A stretch of DNA of 60,771 nucleotides from Atopobium sp. UBA1382 (GTDB lineage Bacteria; Actinomycetota; Coriobacteriia; Coriobacteriales; Atopobiaceae). The stretch spans positions 1-60,771 of the forward strand of contig DBQY01000004.1 in assembly GCA_002305805.1 (NCBI GenBank), given 5' to 3'. Below are positions 43,333-52,228 of the stretch, in pieces. Positions within the stretch are counted from its first letter, which is position 1; every line of letters starts with the position of its first letter. The notes under the pieces were generated by a model that was given only the letters and a program-made list of their open reading frames with translations, did not search any database and was not told the DNA's origin. The translations under genes were made by a program, and so were the position numbers.

Positions 43333-45086
43333 GCGAGAAGAACCTCGGACGCCAGGACGACACCGTGCGCCGCGTGCTCGCGCTCTTCTCGGACAGGCGC
43401 GGCTCGCTCGCGGCGGCTGCGGTGCTCACGGTCGCCGTGGTCGTGGGCACGCTCGCGCTGCCCGTGCTCTCGGGGCGCGCCGTGGACTGCGTGGTGGGCG
43501 TGGGCCAGGTGGACCTCACCGACCTTGCGCGCTCGCTCGCCTGGATCGCCGTGACCCTCGGCGTCACGGCGATCTGCCAGTGGGCGCTCACCGCCGTCAC
43601 CAACCGCCTCGCCTTTGGCGCCGCCCTGACGCTGCGCCAGCGCGCCTTCGACCACCTGCAGGAGCTCCCGCTCTCCTACATCGACTCGCACGGCCACGGA
43701 GATCTGGCCGCGCGCATCGTCACCGACGCGGACATGCTCACCAACGGCCTGCTCATGGCCTTCCAGCAGCTTCCCGTCGGCGTGCTCACGATCGTGGTCA
43801 CGCTCGTCTTCATGTTCGCGCTCAACCCGGCCATCGCCGCCGTGGTCGCCCTGCTCACGCCGATATCCATCTTCACGGCGCGCTTCATCGCCACGCACAG
43901 CGCGCGGCACTTCTCCGGTCAGACGCGTTTGCGCGGCGAGCTCACGGCCTACGTGGAGGAGATGGTCGGCGGCATCTCCGCGATTGAGACCTTCGACATG
44001 GCAGAGGCGGTCCACGTGCGCTTTGCCGAGACGGACGCGGCGCTCGGGCAGGAGAGCTTCAAGGCAGTGTTCTTCTCGTCCTTGGTGAACCCCACCACGC
44101 GCTTCGCAAACGCCCTGGTGTACGCCGCAATCGGCATCTTTGGCGCCTTCGTGGCAATGGGAGGCGGCATCACCGTGGGCGGGCTCTCGGCCTTCCTGGG
44201 CTACGCGGACCAGTACGCCAAGCCCTTCAACGACATCTCCGGCGTTGCCACGGAGCTGCAGAACTCCGTTGCCTGCGCCAAGCGGCTCTTTGCCCTCCTG
44301 GACGTGCCGGCAGAGGAGCCGGACGCGGCGGGTGCCGTCATGCTGGCGGAGCCCCGCGGCGAGGTCGACCTGGATCATGTGGCGTTTGGCTACGACGCGA
44401 GACGCCTCGTGCTGCGCGACGTTGATCTCGACGTAGCGCCCGGCCGGCGCATCGCCCTCGTGGGCGAGACGGGCTGCGGCAAGACCACGCTCATCAACCT
44501 CATCATGCGCTTCTACGACGTGAACTCCGGCGCCGTGCGCGTGGACGGCAGCGACGTGCGCGACCTCACGCGCGAGAGCCTGCGCGCGGGCTGGGGCATG
44601 GTGCTGCAGGACACGTGGGTCCGTCGTGCCACGGTGCGCGAGAACGTGAGCATGGGCCGTCCGGACGCCACGCTCGAGGAGGTCCGCGCCGCCTGCCGCG
44701 AGGCATACGCCGATGACTTCATCATGCGCCTGCCCCAGGGCTACGACACGGTGCTCGACGGCTCCGCCTCGCTCTCCGCGGGCCAGCGGCAGCTTTTGTG
44801 CATAGCGCGCGTCATGCTGGCGCGCCCGGCGATGCTGATTCTCGACGAGGCCACCTCGAGCATCGACACCCGCACCGAGCTTTTGGTCCAGCGCGCGCTG
44901 GCACGCCTCATGGAGGGCCGCACGAGCTTTGTGGTGGCGCACCGCCTGTCCACCGTGCGCGACGCCGACCTCATCTGCGTCATGGCGAACGGCGTGATTG
45001 CCGAGCGCGGCACCCACGACGAGCTGCTCGCTGCGGGAGGTCGCTACAAGCGCATCTACGAGGCGCAGTTCGCCCCGACGGAGTAG
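43329..45086 (+). CDS. ABC exporter subunit with intact catalytic site
   Basis: 585 residues, six-helix domain plus ATPase. Walker A GETGCGKTT; signature LSAGQRQL, where the second glycine is alanine; Walker B LILDEATSSID with catalytic glutamate. In known heterodimers the canonical signature of one half and glutamate of the other build the one active site, which fits this pair. Translationally coupled to the preceding gene. It begins with the 10-mer in coding sense (SEKNL). Confidence 0.93.
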   Translation: MSEKNLGRQDDTVRRVLALFSDRRGSLAAAAVLTVAVVVGTLALPVLSGRAVDCVVGVGQVDLTDLARSLAWIAVTLGVTAICQWALTAVTNRLAFGAALTLRQRAFDHLQELPLSYIDSHGHGDLAARIVTDADMLTNGLLMAFQQLPVGVLTIVVTLVFMFALNPAIAAVVALLTPISIFTARFIATHSARHFSGQTRLRGELTAYVEEMVGGISAIETFDMAEAVHVRFAETDAALGQESFKAVFFSSLVNPTTRFANALVYAAIGIFGAFVAMGGGITVGGLSAFLGYADQYAKPFNDISGVATELQNSVACAKRLFALLDVPAEEPDAAGAVMLAEPRGEVDLDHVAFGYDARRLVLRDVDLDVAPGRRIALVGETGCGKTTLINLIMRFYDVNSGAVRVDGSDVRDLTRESLRAGWGMVLQDTWVRRATVRENVSMGRPDATLEEVRAACREAYADDFIMRLPQGYDTVLDGSASLSAGQRQLLCIARVMLARPAMLILDEATSSIDTRTELLVQRALARLMEGRTSFVVAHRLSTVRDADLICVMANGVIAERGTHDELLAAGGRYKRIYEAQFAPTE

Positions 45087-45290
45087 CTACAGGCCGCGCT
45101 CCCGCAGGCGGGAGTCGATCTCCTTCAGCGTGATGCGCGCGGCGAAGAGCTGTCGGTACGTGGCGGTCTTCGCCTTGCCGGCGGCGGCCAGCTCGTCCAT
45201 GCGCGCCTTCGTGGCCTCGAGCTCACCCCTCACTCCAGCGGCAAACTCGTCGTAGGCGACCAGGCGCGCCGCGTCGTCCCGTCCGCCCAT
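45087..45290 (-). CDS. Small helical protein coupled to a tautomerase
   Basis: 67 residues, charged and helical (ARLVAYDEFAAGVRGELEATK, then TYRQLFAARITLKEIDSRL), no cysteine, no membrane segment. Its ATG overlaps the tautomerase stop by one base (TGATG), so translation is coupled; there is no separate ribosome site. I do not recognise the family. It converges with the ABC exporter, whose stop is adjacent. Confidence 0.65.
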   Translation of the reverse strand: MGGRDDAARLVAYDEFAAGVRGELEATKARMDELAAAGKAKTATYRQLFAARITLKEIDSRLRERGL

Positions 45291-45640
45291 CAGAGGTTTG
45301 ACCCGTTCCAGCCAAAGCTCGACGACGTGCCGTAGCGGATGTAGAGGCGTTCCGCATCCACGCCGAGCTCACGGCAGACGATGGGCGTGACCTCCTTGGT
45401 GAAGCGCTCCCACACGGCGTCGGGCACCTCGCTGCGAGCGAACGAGCTCACGTCGACAAGCGCCGACGGGGCGGAATCGTCGCCGGCAAAGTAGATGGGA
45501 GTCTCGCCCTCGAAGAGGCACATCAGCCATGCCTCGGACTTGCCGGGCACGACCTCGATCGCCCTGCCGTACGCAGCCTTCAGCGTCTCGCGCGCAGCAG
45601 GCGTGATGGGGGCGGAGCAGTAGGTGTGAACGACGGGCAT
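45290..45640 (-). CDS. MIF/tautomerase-superfamily protein
   Basis: 116 residues. The mature N-terminal proline (MPVVHTYCSAPI) is the catalytic base of the tautomerase superfamily, and the length (about 115) with SEAWLMCLFEGETPIYFAGD fits the MIF-like group rather than the 60-residue 4-OT group. Bacterial MIF-like proteins tautomerise keto-enol substrates such as phenylpyruvate; the natural substrate is unknown. GAGAGGAG lies before the ATG. Confidence 0.85.
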   Translation of the reverse strand: MPVVHTYCSAPITPAARETLKAAYGRAIEVVPGKSEAWLMCLFEGETPIYFAGDDSAPSALVDVSSFARSEVPDAVWERFTKEVTPIVCRELGVDAERLYIRYGTSSSFGWNGSNL

Positions 45641-45723
45641 GGCGGGCTCCTCTCGTTAAAGATTCTAGGGTGCACCCATTGTCACACGATGCTGCCAGCG
45701 GCGCATGCGGTGTCGGCGAATTA

Positions 45724-45751
45724 TTGTCCGGTCCCCCTCATAACCTATTCT
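45724..45751 (+). promoter_or_regulatory. Promoter of the HIRAN gene
   Basis: TTGTCC (45724-45729), 16 bases, TATTCT (45746-45751), 48 bases before the ATG. Confidence 0.5.
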
Positions 45752-45799
45752 CAGTCGACGGAAGCACCGTCGCCACGTCATCTGGGCTGGGAGGCCATC

Positions 45800-46126
45800 A
45801 TGTACGAGCCGTCACGACACGTTTCCACGTTCTACGTCGCCGGGTTCCAGTATTGGGACGGGGCAACCGTCATCGGGGAGCTTGCATCCGGCATGCAGCT
45901 CGACCTTGTCGCCGAGCGGGACAACCCGCACGACCCCGAGGCAGTCGCCATCCGCTGGAGGGGCGTCAAGCTGGGCTATGTCCCCGCCGACGAGAGCGGG
46001 CTCATCTCGGCGCTCGCCTTCTACGGTCACGCGGACGTCCTCGAGTGCCGCATCCTCAAGGCGGACCCCACGCGCAGTCCTTGGCACCAGCTCATGGTCG
46101 GCGTCTACATCCGCGACGCTCGATAG
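45800..46126 (+). CDS. HIRAN-domain protein
   Basis: 108 residues, essentially one HIRAN domain: FYVAGFQYWDG, LVAERDNPHDPEAVAI (the conserved N-x-x-D-x-x-A), GVKLGYVPADES. In eukaryotic HLTF this fold binds single-stranded DNA 3' ends; stand-alone bacterial forms may act on stalled replication ends. GGGAGG lies before the ATG. Longer readings of the frame have no ribosome site. Confidence 0.88.
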   Translation: MYEPSRHVSTFYVAGFQYWDGATVIGELASGMQLDLVAERDNPHDPEAVAIRWRGVKLGYVPADESGLISALAFYGHADVLECRILKADPTRSPWHQLMVGVYIRDAR

Positions 46127-46222
46127 GCGGCGCAGGAGCTCAAAGGAGGCGTCTGCACAAGTTTTTGACATGGGGTCTGTATCATGAGCGGGCCGTAATG
46201 CCCCTGTCATGGAAAGAAAAAG

Positions 46223-48382
46223 ATGCTCGCCCTCCTGATAGCCCTTGTGCTGGTCGCCGCCGTTGTCGGCATCGTCGTTACCACGCTTCGCTTCGCGCGC
46301 CAGAACGGTCGTCCGCGTGCGGGCCAGATCTGCTGGCTTGCCGTTCCCCTGCTGGTGCTCGCCGGTCTCGCAACCCTCTGCGTCCTGGGGCTCTATCAAG
46401 GTGGCCCGGTCGAGCCGATCGTCTTGGTCGCCGCCGCCCTTGGCAGCTCGCAGGTCGTGCTCCGCCGAGAGCGCATTCTCGCCGACGTCACCGCATGGGG
46501 CGAGAAGCGCGGCTGGTCACAGCCGCAGACGCACACGCGCTTCACGGCCGTCGCCCTGCTCGCCGGCGCAGTGCTCGGGCACCTCGCCGTCGAGCTCCCG
46601 TACAACTACGAGATCATCTGGATGGCGCCGCAGTACGCGTTGCTCCAGGTGCTCATCATCCTGCTCGCAATCGGCGTTCTCCACTTCCTCTTCCAGCGCC
46701 GGGGCGCAGGTATGTTCGTGGGCGCGTGTCTCTGCTTTGTGATCGGTCTCGCCCAGTTCTTCATCGCGAGCTTCAAGTCCGCTGCCATCCTGCCCAACGA
46801 CCTCTTCGTCCTCGGCACCGCCGCCGCCGTGAGCGGCGGCTACACCTATGCCATTGGTGGCGGTGTGGTGCTGGGCCTCGCTGCTCTGCTGCTCGCCGCG
46901 GCTGTCGGCTCCCTCGTCACTCCGGCCCCCGTGGCGTCGCGCGGCCGCCGCGTCGCGGCCAACCTCGGCTGCTCCGCCGCCCTTCTCGCCACACTCGTCG
47001 CCCTGGTCACCGTTCCGAGCTACTTTGACACCCTTGGCGTCCAGATGAAGTACTGGTACTCCCTTGACTACTATCGCAAGCAGGGCTTCATCACCTCCTT
47101 CATCGCCGTCGCCCAGGACCTGCCGATCGACGTGCCCGAGGGTTACGACAAGGATGACGTCTCCAAGCTCGAGGCCTCCTACGTCGAGCGCTATGACGAG
47201 GACGAGGGAGCCTCCGAGGAGCGCGCAGCTGCCGAGGGGCAGTTCGACGCGGAGCGTCCCAGCGTCATCTGCATCATGAACGAGTCCTTCGCGGATCTCT
47301 CCGAGCTCGACGGCGCCTCCTGGGGCTACGACGGCCCGTCGTTCGTAGGGTCGGCTGACGATGCGCTCGCGCAGGGCAGCCTCAACGTGTCCGTTCTCGG
47401 AGGCGGCACCTGCAACACGGAGTTCGAGTTCCTCACCGGGGTGTCGCTCGCCTACGTCGGCGACGGCAAGTATCCCTACTCCCTCTACGACCTCTCCGTG
47501 GCGCCGAGCCTCGCCCGGCAGTTCTCCGACCTTGGCTACGAGACTACCGCCATGCACCCCAACTACGCGACCAACTGGAACCGCGATCGTGTCTATGAGG
47601 CGCTGGGCTTTGACGAGTTCCTCTCCATCGACGACTTCGCCGGGGACGAGGTCTACCACAGCGGCGTCTCGGACGCAGCCACCTACGACAAGTGCCTGGA
47701 GCTTCTCGAGAACAGCGACGAGCCGCAGTTCATCTTCGACGTCACCATGCAGAATCACTCCGGCTACGACCAGAACAACCTGGGAGACGTGGAGCAGTAC
47801 CACGTGGACGGTCTGAGCGACTATGACAACGCGCGGCTCTCCGAGTACCTCGCCTGCATCGACGAGTCTGACCGTGCGCTCGAGGAGTTCCTGGACGAGC
47901 TCGAGGAGCTCGACCGCCCCGTGGTCGTGGTCTTCTTTGGCGACCACCAGCCTGCCCTCTCCACGATTCTGGAGGCCGCGCTCAACGGCGAGCAGGTCTA
48001 TGACGAGAGCGGGAACGCAATCGCCGGCGGTACCGGCGGCGGGGACGCATCCGGGGACGCGGAGGCCACGCTCGAGACGTATCGCTCCAGCTACCTCATC
48101 TGGGCGAACTACGACGTTGCGGGGTGCGCGCAGGACGGACGGGAGCTCGACGCAAGCCCAGCATACCTCGGTGCCCTAACGGCCGGAATGATCGGAGCCC
48201 CCCTCACGGACTTCCAGAAGGCACAGCTTGCCATTCGAGAGGACATGCCCGCCGTGAGCCTGCTGGGAACCGCGCTCGCCGACGGCACGTGGGTGTCGGC
48301 CGATGACGGGGACGCGCTCCCCCAGGCCTATGCCGACCTCGCACAGATCACCTATCTCGAGTTCGCAAGCAAGCTGAGATAG
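46223..48382 (+). CDS. LTA-synthase-like phosphoglycerol transferase
   Basis: 719 residues. Five N-terminal helices (to about 250), then a linker and an external sulfatase-fold domain: VICIMNESFADLSELDG, GGGTCNTEFEFLTG with the likely catalytic threonine T396, VTMQNHSGYDQ, and FFGDHQPALS. This is the LtaS/MdoB pattern; such enzymes transfer phosphoglycerol from phosphatidylglycerol to teichoic acid or glycan. A glycine-rich insertion (AGGTGGGDASGD) follows the GDHQ motif. A purine-rich site (GGAAAGAAAAAG) precedes the ATG. Confidence 0.9.
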   Translation: MLALLIALVLVAAVVGIVVTTLRFARQNGRPRAGQICWLAVPLLVLAGLATLCVLGLYQGGPVEPIVLVAAALGSSQVVLRRERILADVTAWGEKRGWSQPQTHTRFTAVALLAGAVLGHLAVELPYNYEIIWMAPQYALLQVLIILLAIGVLHFLFQRRGAGMFVGACLCFVIGLAQFFIASFKSAAILPNDLFVLGTAAAVSGGYTYAIGGGVVLGLAALLLAAAVGSLVTPAPVASRGRRVAANLGCSAALLATLVALVTVPSYFDTLGVQMKYWYSLDYYRKQGFITSFIAVAQDLPIDVPEGYDKDDVSKLEASYVERYDEDEGASEERAAAEGQFDAERPSVICIMNESFADLSELDGASWGYDGPSFVGSADDALAQGSLNVSVLGGGTCNTEFEFLTGVSLAYVGDGKYPYSLYDLSVAPSLARQFSDLGYETTAMHPNYATNWNRDRVYEALGFDEFLSIDDFAGDEVYHSGVSDAATYDKCLELLENSDEPQFIFDVTMQNHSGYDQNNLGDVEQYHVDGLSDYDNARLSEYLACIDESDRALEEFLDELEELDRPVVVVFFGDHQPALSTILEAALNGEQVYDESGNAIAGGTGGGDASGDAEATLETYRSSYLIWANYDVAGCAQDGRELDASPAYLGALTAGMIGAPLTDFQKAQLAIREDMPAVSLLGTALADGTWVSADDGDALPQAYADLAQITYLEFASKLR

Positions 48383-48384
48383 GG

Positions 48385-48675
48385 CTATTCCCCGTTGGCG
48401 TCTCGGCGTTCCACGAAGAAGCGCCCGCGCTCCCACCAGAGCGTGCGCCAGACGTTCGGAGCCACCTCGACGCGCCACCCCTCGACGAGGCTGCCGTTCT
48501 CCCAGCGGCCCCACTCCTGCTGCGCGCCGCACGAGAGCACCGGGAAGCGCCTCGTGCCGTCCCAGTCGATCTCCGTCGGTCGCACGACGCCCGCAGAATC
48601 CACCGCACAACTGACCTTGACGTAGACTCGACGGTCGTAGCGCGGTATGCCGCAGGTGCCGCCGAGCCTTGCCAT
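48385..48675 (-). CDS. Conserved small hypothetical protein
   Basis: 96 residues, no signal or helix, predicted beta-rich with many tryptophans (EWGRWENGSLVEGWRVEV, WRTLWWERGRFFVERR). Start supported by AAGGGGG. It ends two bases from the convergent LTA-synthase-like gene. Function unknown. Confidence 0.7.
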   Translation of the reverse strand: MARLGGTCGIPRYDRRVYVKVSCAVDSAGVVRPTEIDWDGTRRFPVLSCGAQQEWGRWENGSLVEGWRVEVAPNVWRTLWWERGRFFVERRDANGE

Positions 48676-48766
48676 CGCGTCCGCCCCCTTCCTAGAACAG
48701 GTGTGCCCATTCTAGGAGGGGGGCCGGACACAAACTTCGCCATCCAAGGCTCGACTCGTGTTGGCC

Positions 48767-49885
48767 CTACGCCGCGCTCACGGGGATCTCCACGTCGCCC
48801 ACCGTCACGCTGACGATGTCGCCCACGGTCACGATGCGGTCGTAGGTCGTCGCCTTGGAGACGGTGCTCGTGCCGTCACCGCGCTTCGCCGAAGAACCGT
48901 TGGTGTCCGTAGCGTCGAACGTCGTCCCATCCGCAAAGGTCACGATCACGGGGAGGCCCATCACGGCAGCCTGCTCGGCCAGAGCCTCGTCGCTCACCTC
49001 ACCGGGAAGCGCGAGATCGCGCGTCTGCCGGTCGATCGTGTAGTCCACCGTGACGCCGAGGGAAGACACCGCCACGGCGTCGATCGTGACTGCCGAGCCC
49101 AGCCACGTCGTGCTCTGGCCCGCCGGCAGGTCAACGGTCGTATCCACGTAGTTCATCTCGAACTTGAGGTTCCAGTCACCGGCCGCCAGCGTCTTGAATT
49201 CCCCCTCATCGGTGAAGATCTCGAGCTTGCTCATGGAGAAGCGCGCCGTGCGTCCCACGATGCCCGCGTCGTTCCACGTCTGCACCCCCATGACCTGCAC
49301 GAGCTGCAGCGTGTTGTCACCGGGGTCGGCATCGTAGAGCCGGACGAGACCGCCGCCGCCCATCGTGCCGTCCACGCGCAGGAACGCGTCCCCCACGTAG
49401 GTCAGCTTGCCGCCCCCGTGAAGCTCGAGCCCCTCGAGCGCTGCGGGGTCGTCGAACTCAATCGAGTAGGCCACGGCGTAGTTGAACCGGTCGCCCACCA
49501 CGGCCTCGGCCGTCACGGTGACGCCGTTGGAGGTGGCGCTCGCACCGATCGGATGGCCGACCTCGTTCAGGAGCTCGGTCTGGGCCGGCGCGCCGCCGAA
49601 GACGTCGGAGAGCACGTCGGCCGGGTTGGGCAGCACGCCCGCCGCAACGGCGACGGTGCCGCCCCCGCCAAGGGCGAGCGCCAGGGCGAGCCCGGCGGCG
49701 ACGCGCGCCCAGCGGCGGACGCGGCGCCTGGGATGGCGCACGGGCATGGTCAGGACCTCGGCAGGGGCCGCAGGCCGCGCGCTCTTCTCGGCCTCCCTCA
49801 GGGCCTCGACCATGCGGGACTTGGCCTCGTCGGGAAGGCGCAGGCCGTCCATTGATGCGGTGTAGCTATCAAGCGGGGAAGTCAT
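48767..49885 (-). CDS. DUF4179-like putative anti-sigma membrane protein
   Basis: 372 residues. A cytosolic segment of about 55 residues, one helix (about 59-84), then a long beta-rich external region (DRFNYAVAYSIEFDD, LQLVQVMGVQTW, SVTVGDVEIPV). It matches DUF4179 proteins found next to ECF sigma genes and thought to hold the sigma factor at the membrane. Its start lies inside the sigma gene (17-base overlap) with AAGGGAG upstream, so the two are coupled. The external signal is unknown. Confidence 0.82.
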   Translation of the reverse strand: MTSPLDSYTASMDGLRLPDEAKSRMVEALREAEKSARPAAPAEVLTMPVRHPRRRVRRWARVAAGLALALALGGGGTVAVAAGVLPNPADVLSDVFGGAPAQTELLNEVGHPIGASATSNGVTVTAEAVVGDRFNYAVAYSIEFDDPAALEGLELHGGGKLTYVGDAFLRVDGTMGGGGLVRLYDADPGDNTLQLVQVMGVQTWNDAGIVGRTARFSMSKLEIFTDEGEFKTLAAGDWNLKFEMNYVDTTVDLPAGQSTTWLGSAVTIDAVAVSSLGVTVDYTIDRQTRDLALPGEVSDEALAEQAAVMGLPVIVTFADGTTFDATDTNGSSAKRGDGTSTVSKATTYDRIVTVGDIVSVTVGDVEIPVSAA

Positions 49886-50396
49886 CGTAGTCTCCCTTCA
49901 GGTCGTCTCTGAGCCTTGTGCGGGCGCGACTCAGGCGCTGGCGCACGGCCTCGTCGGTGGCACCCACGATCCGGGCGACCTCGCGCGTGGGGTAGCCCTC
50001 GTAGTAGTGCAGGTAGACCGCCTCTCGCTGCGGGAGCGGGAGCGCCATCACGGCAGCGAGCACGCGGTCGTCGCGCTGCCGGAGTTCACCCTCCCCCGGC
50101 CCCTCCGCCGCAGCGGGCTCCGGCACGGAGTCGAGGTCCGCCTCGCGGTGCGCACTGCGATCCCGCAGCAGGTTCCTGCAGGCGTTCGACGCCACGCGGA
50201 CGACCCACGCGCGCTCGTGGCCGGAATCACGGAACGGCTCATCGCGGTAGATGAGCTTCACGAGCGTGTCCTGGCAGACGTCCTCGGCGTCGGCCGTCGA
50301 GCGCAGGTAGGTGTAACAAACGCGCAGGACAAGGTCAGCGTAGTCGCGCACGAGCCGCTCGGGGTCGCGGTCGGGCGCGCTGTGCGAGCAAGCCAT
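49869..50396 (-). CDS. ECF-family RNA polymerase sigma factor
   Basis: 175 residues. Region 2 about residues 12-78 (LVLRVCYTYLRSTADAEDVCQDTLVKL, then RAWVVRVASNACRN), region 4 about 110-165 (LPLPQREAVYLHYYEGYPTREVARIVGATDEAVRQRLSRAR). No region 3, so it is an ECF type. GAGAGGAGG lies before the ATG. The partner gene downstream overlaps it. Targets cannot be told from the window; the promoter at 50460-50490 may be its own. Confidence 0.92.
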   Translation of the reverse strand: MACSHSAPDRDPERLVRDYADLVLRVCYTYLRSTADAEDVCQDTLVKLIYRDEPFRDSGHERAWVVRVASNACRNLLRDRSAHREADLDSVPEPAAAEGPGEGELRQRDDRVLAAVMALPLPQREAVYLHYYEGYPTREVARIVGATDEAVRQRLSRARTRLRDDLKGDYDDFPA

Positions 50397-50537
50397 AGGC
50401 AGCCTCCTCTCGTGGTTCGTCAAATGTCCCTCGGGACCGCAGCTGCCTTCCCCTCACCTAGTACACACGGGAAGTGACAGTATGTGACAGGGAAGCTCGA
50501 GAGGAACGGGACCCCCGTTGACCGGACCCCCTACAGA

Positions 50538-50574
50538 CAAGAAAGCAGGCCAGACAGTTCACTGTCTGGCCTGC
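50538..50574 (-). terminator. Terminator after tRNA-Val
   Basis: Read leftward, a 14-bp stem GCAGGCCAGACAGT/ACTGTCTGGCCTGC with a 2-base loop is followed by TTTCTTG. Confidence 0.85.
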
Positions 50575-50582
50575 ATCATTGA

Positions 50583-50657
50583 TGGTGGGCGTTACAAGAT
50601 TTGAACTTGTGACCTCTTCCGTGTCAGGGAAGCGCTCTCCCCCTGAGCTAAACGCCC
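50583..50657 (-). tRNA. tRNA-Val (GAC)
   Basis: 75 bases including an encoded CCA. Acceptor stem GGGCGTT/AACGCCC, anticodon stem CTTCC/GGAAG with loop CTGACAC, T-arm containing GTTCAAATC. A single gene with its own promoter and terminator. Confidence 0.96.
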
Positions 50658-50667
50658 TTATGTGATG

Positions 50668-50725
50668 CACTGCTGGGGACCGCAGCGCGAGGGATATAGT
50701 AGCAAGGAACCCGTCTGGAGCGCAA
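50668..50725 (-). promoter_or_regulatory. tRNA-Val promoter (TTGCGC type)
   Basis: Read leftward: AAAATTGTGCTTGCGC, 18 bases, TACTAT. The -35 TTGCGC and upstream AATT are shared with the other tRNA promoters in the window. Confidence 0.7.
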
Positions 50726-50762
50726 GCACAATTTTGAGATTGCCGCACTTTTTCGAGAATCC

Positions 50763-52160
50763 CTACTTCTGGCCCGCGTCGTCCTTCTCGGCTGCCTCCT
50801 TCTTGGCGGCAGCGGCTGCCTTGCCGGCGGCGATGCGCGCCTGGACGTCGGACTCGCCCGCCCTTGCGCCGGAGCCGGACACGACGACCTTCTTGGCCTT
50901 GGGCTTCACAGTAACGCCGCCGCGCGCGGCCGCACGCTTGCCGGAGCCCCGACCGGTGACGAACCCCTTGATGCGCTTGCGGACGCGCTTCCAGCGCCTG
51001 TTGAGGCTCTCGCCGCTCTTGGAGCGCATGCCCATGCACGGGGCGGCGATGAGGACCGGCAGCAGGTACTCCACCGCGCGCCAGATGACAAAGCCGGCCG
51101 TGGTGTGGACGCCGTACATGCCCTGGAAGAGGATCGCAAAGCCGACCTCGGCACCACCCGCGCCGCCCGGCAGCGGGACCGCGTTGATCAGCAGCTCGAG
51201 CATGGAGCCCGAGGCCAGGCAGATCAGGAAGTCCGCCGGCTCGCCAAAGGCGCGCAGCACGAACCACGGGAGCGCGTACATGCAGCCGAGCTGCAGCAGC
51301 GTCACCGCCATCGTCATGAGCATCTCGCGGACGTTCTTGGCGGAGCGCTTGAAGGCGGCCGAGAACTTGACCACCTGCGTGTTGACCATCTCATACCACT
51401 GCTCGTACTTCTCGTCCTTGAGCCAGCCGCGGCGGTTGGCAAAGCGCAGCGCCCAGTTGCCGATCGCCACCACCGGCTTGGGGAACAGGCACAGGAAGAG
51501 CATCGCGCCCACCTGCACCACCTTGAAGCCAAAGAGGAAGAGGCCGATCAGCGTGACGTCGCCGAAGGTCTCGTAGAAGTAGCCGCCGCAGAAGACGAGC
51601 ATGATGGCGGCGAAGACGCCCTCGCCGGCCTCGTAGAGCACCGTGCGCGTGAAGTTGAGGGCGCTCGCCTCGCCAACCGAGAGACCGGCTCGCGTGAGGC
51701 GGTAGATCTGGGCGGGCGGGGCGCCGGCACTGTTGGGCGTCAGGCGCATGAAGAAGACTCCGGACGCCTCAACGCTCATGAGGTCGCGGATGCCCACGGG
51801 GTTGTCCGGGTCGGCGATGATGGAGAGCGCGTAGGCCACCACGCCAAAGACGTAGTAGAACAGGAAGCAGATGACACCGGCCACGACCCAGGCGAGGTCA
51901 ACGCCCGCAAGCGACGTCACAAACTCGTCAACCTGCCCGGAGAAGACCAGGTAGGCCGCATAGGCAATGGCAACGAAGCCAAGGAAGAAGAAGGTCTTGC
52001 GCACCTGCCCCAGTGACTTCTTGTCAGCGGCGCTGTCCTCGGGCGAGACCGTCCGCACGGCAGAGACCTTCAGCGGGACCTTCTTGGCCCTGGCCGCCGC
52101 GTTGGCCTTCTTAGGGCTCTTCTCGTCTGCTGCCACGTGCGCTCCCGTCGCGTGCGTCAT
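50763..52160 (-). CDS. Flippase-like / UPF0104 membrane protein
   Basis: 465 residues. A charged start (about 1-50), about eight helices with the LPG-synthase TM/UPF0104 features (SVEASGVFFMRLTPNSAGAPPAQIYRL and NAVPLPGGAGGAEVGFA), and a long basic, lysine-alanine-rich end (about 385-465). Members include the flippase part of MprF and glycolipid-modifying proteins; no synthase domain is present. The ATG has no ribosome site; a TACACT box about 20 bases upstream suggests a very short leader. Confidence 0.85.
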   Translation of the reverse strand: MTHATGAHVAADEKSPKKANAAARAKKVPLKVSAVRTVSPEDSAADKKSLGQVRKTFFFLGFVAIAYAAYLVFSGQVDEFVTSLAGVDLAWVVAGVICFLFYYVFGVVAYALSIIADPDNPVGIRDLMSVEASGVFFMRLTPNSAGAPPAQIYRLTRAGLSVGEASALNFTRTVLYEAGEGVFAAIMLVFCGGYFYETFGDVTLIGLFLFGFKVVQVGAMLFLCLFPKPVVAIGNWALRFANRRGWLKDEKYEQWYEMVNTQVVKFSAAFKRSAKNVREMLMTMAVTLLQLGCMYALPWFVLRAFGEPADFLICLASGSMLELLINAVPLPGGAGGAEVGFAILFQGMYGVHTTAGFVIWRAVEYLLPVLIAAPCMGMRSKSGESLNRRWKRVRKRIKGFVTGRGSGKRAAARGGVTVKPKAKKVVVSGSGARAGESDVQARIAAGKAAAAAKKEAAEKDDAGQK

Positions 52161-52228
52161 CGGTACAGTCAGCTAAGTGTAACGCGACGGCGAGAATAAC
52201 GCCCGCCCGGCGCTCGCCAACGGCAAGA

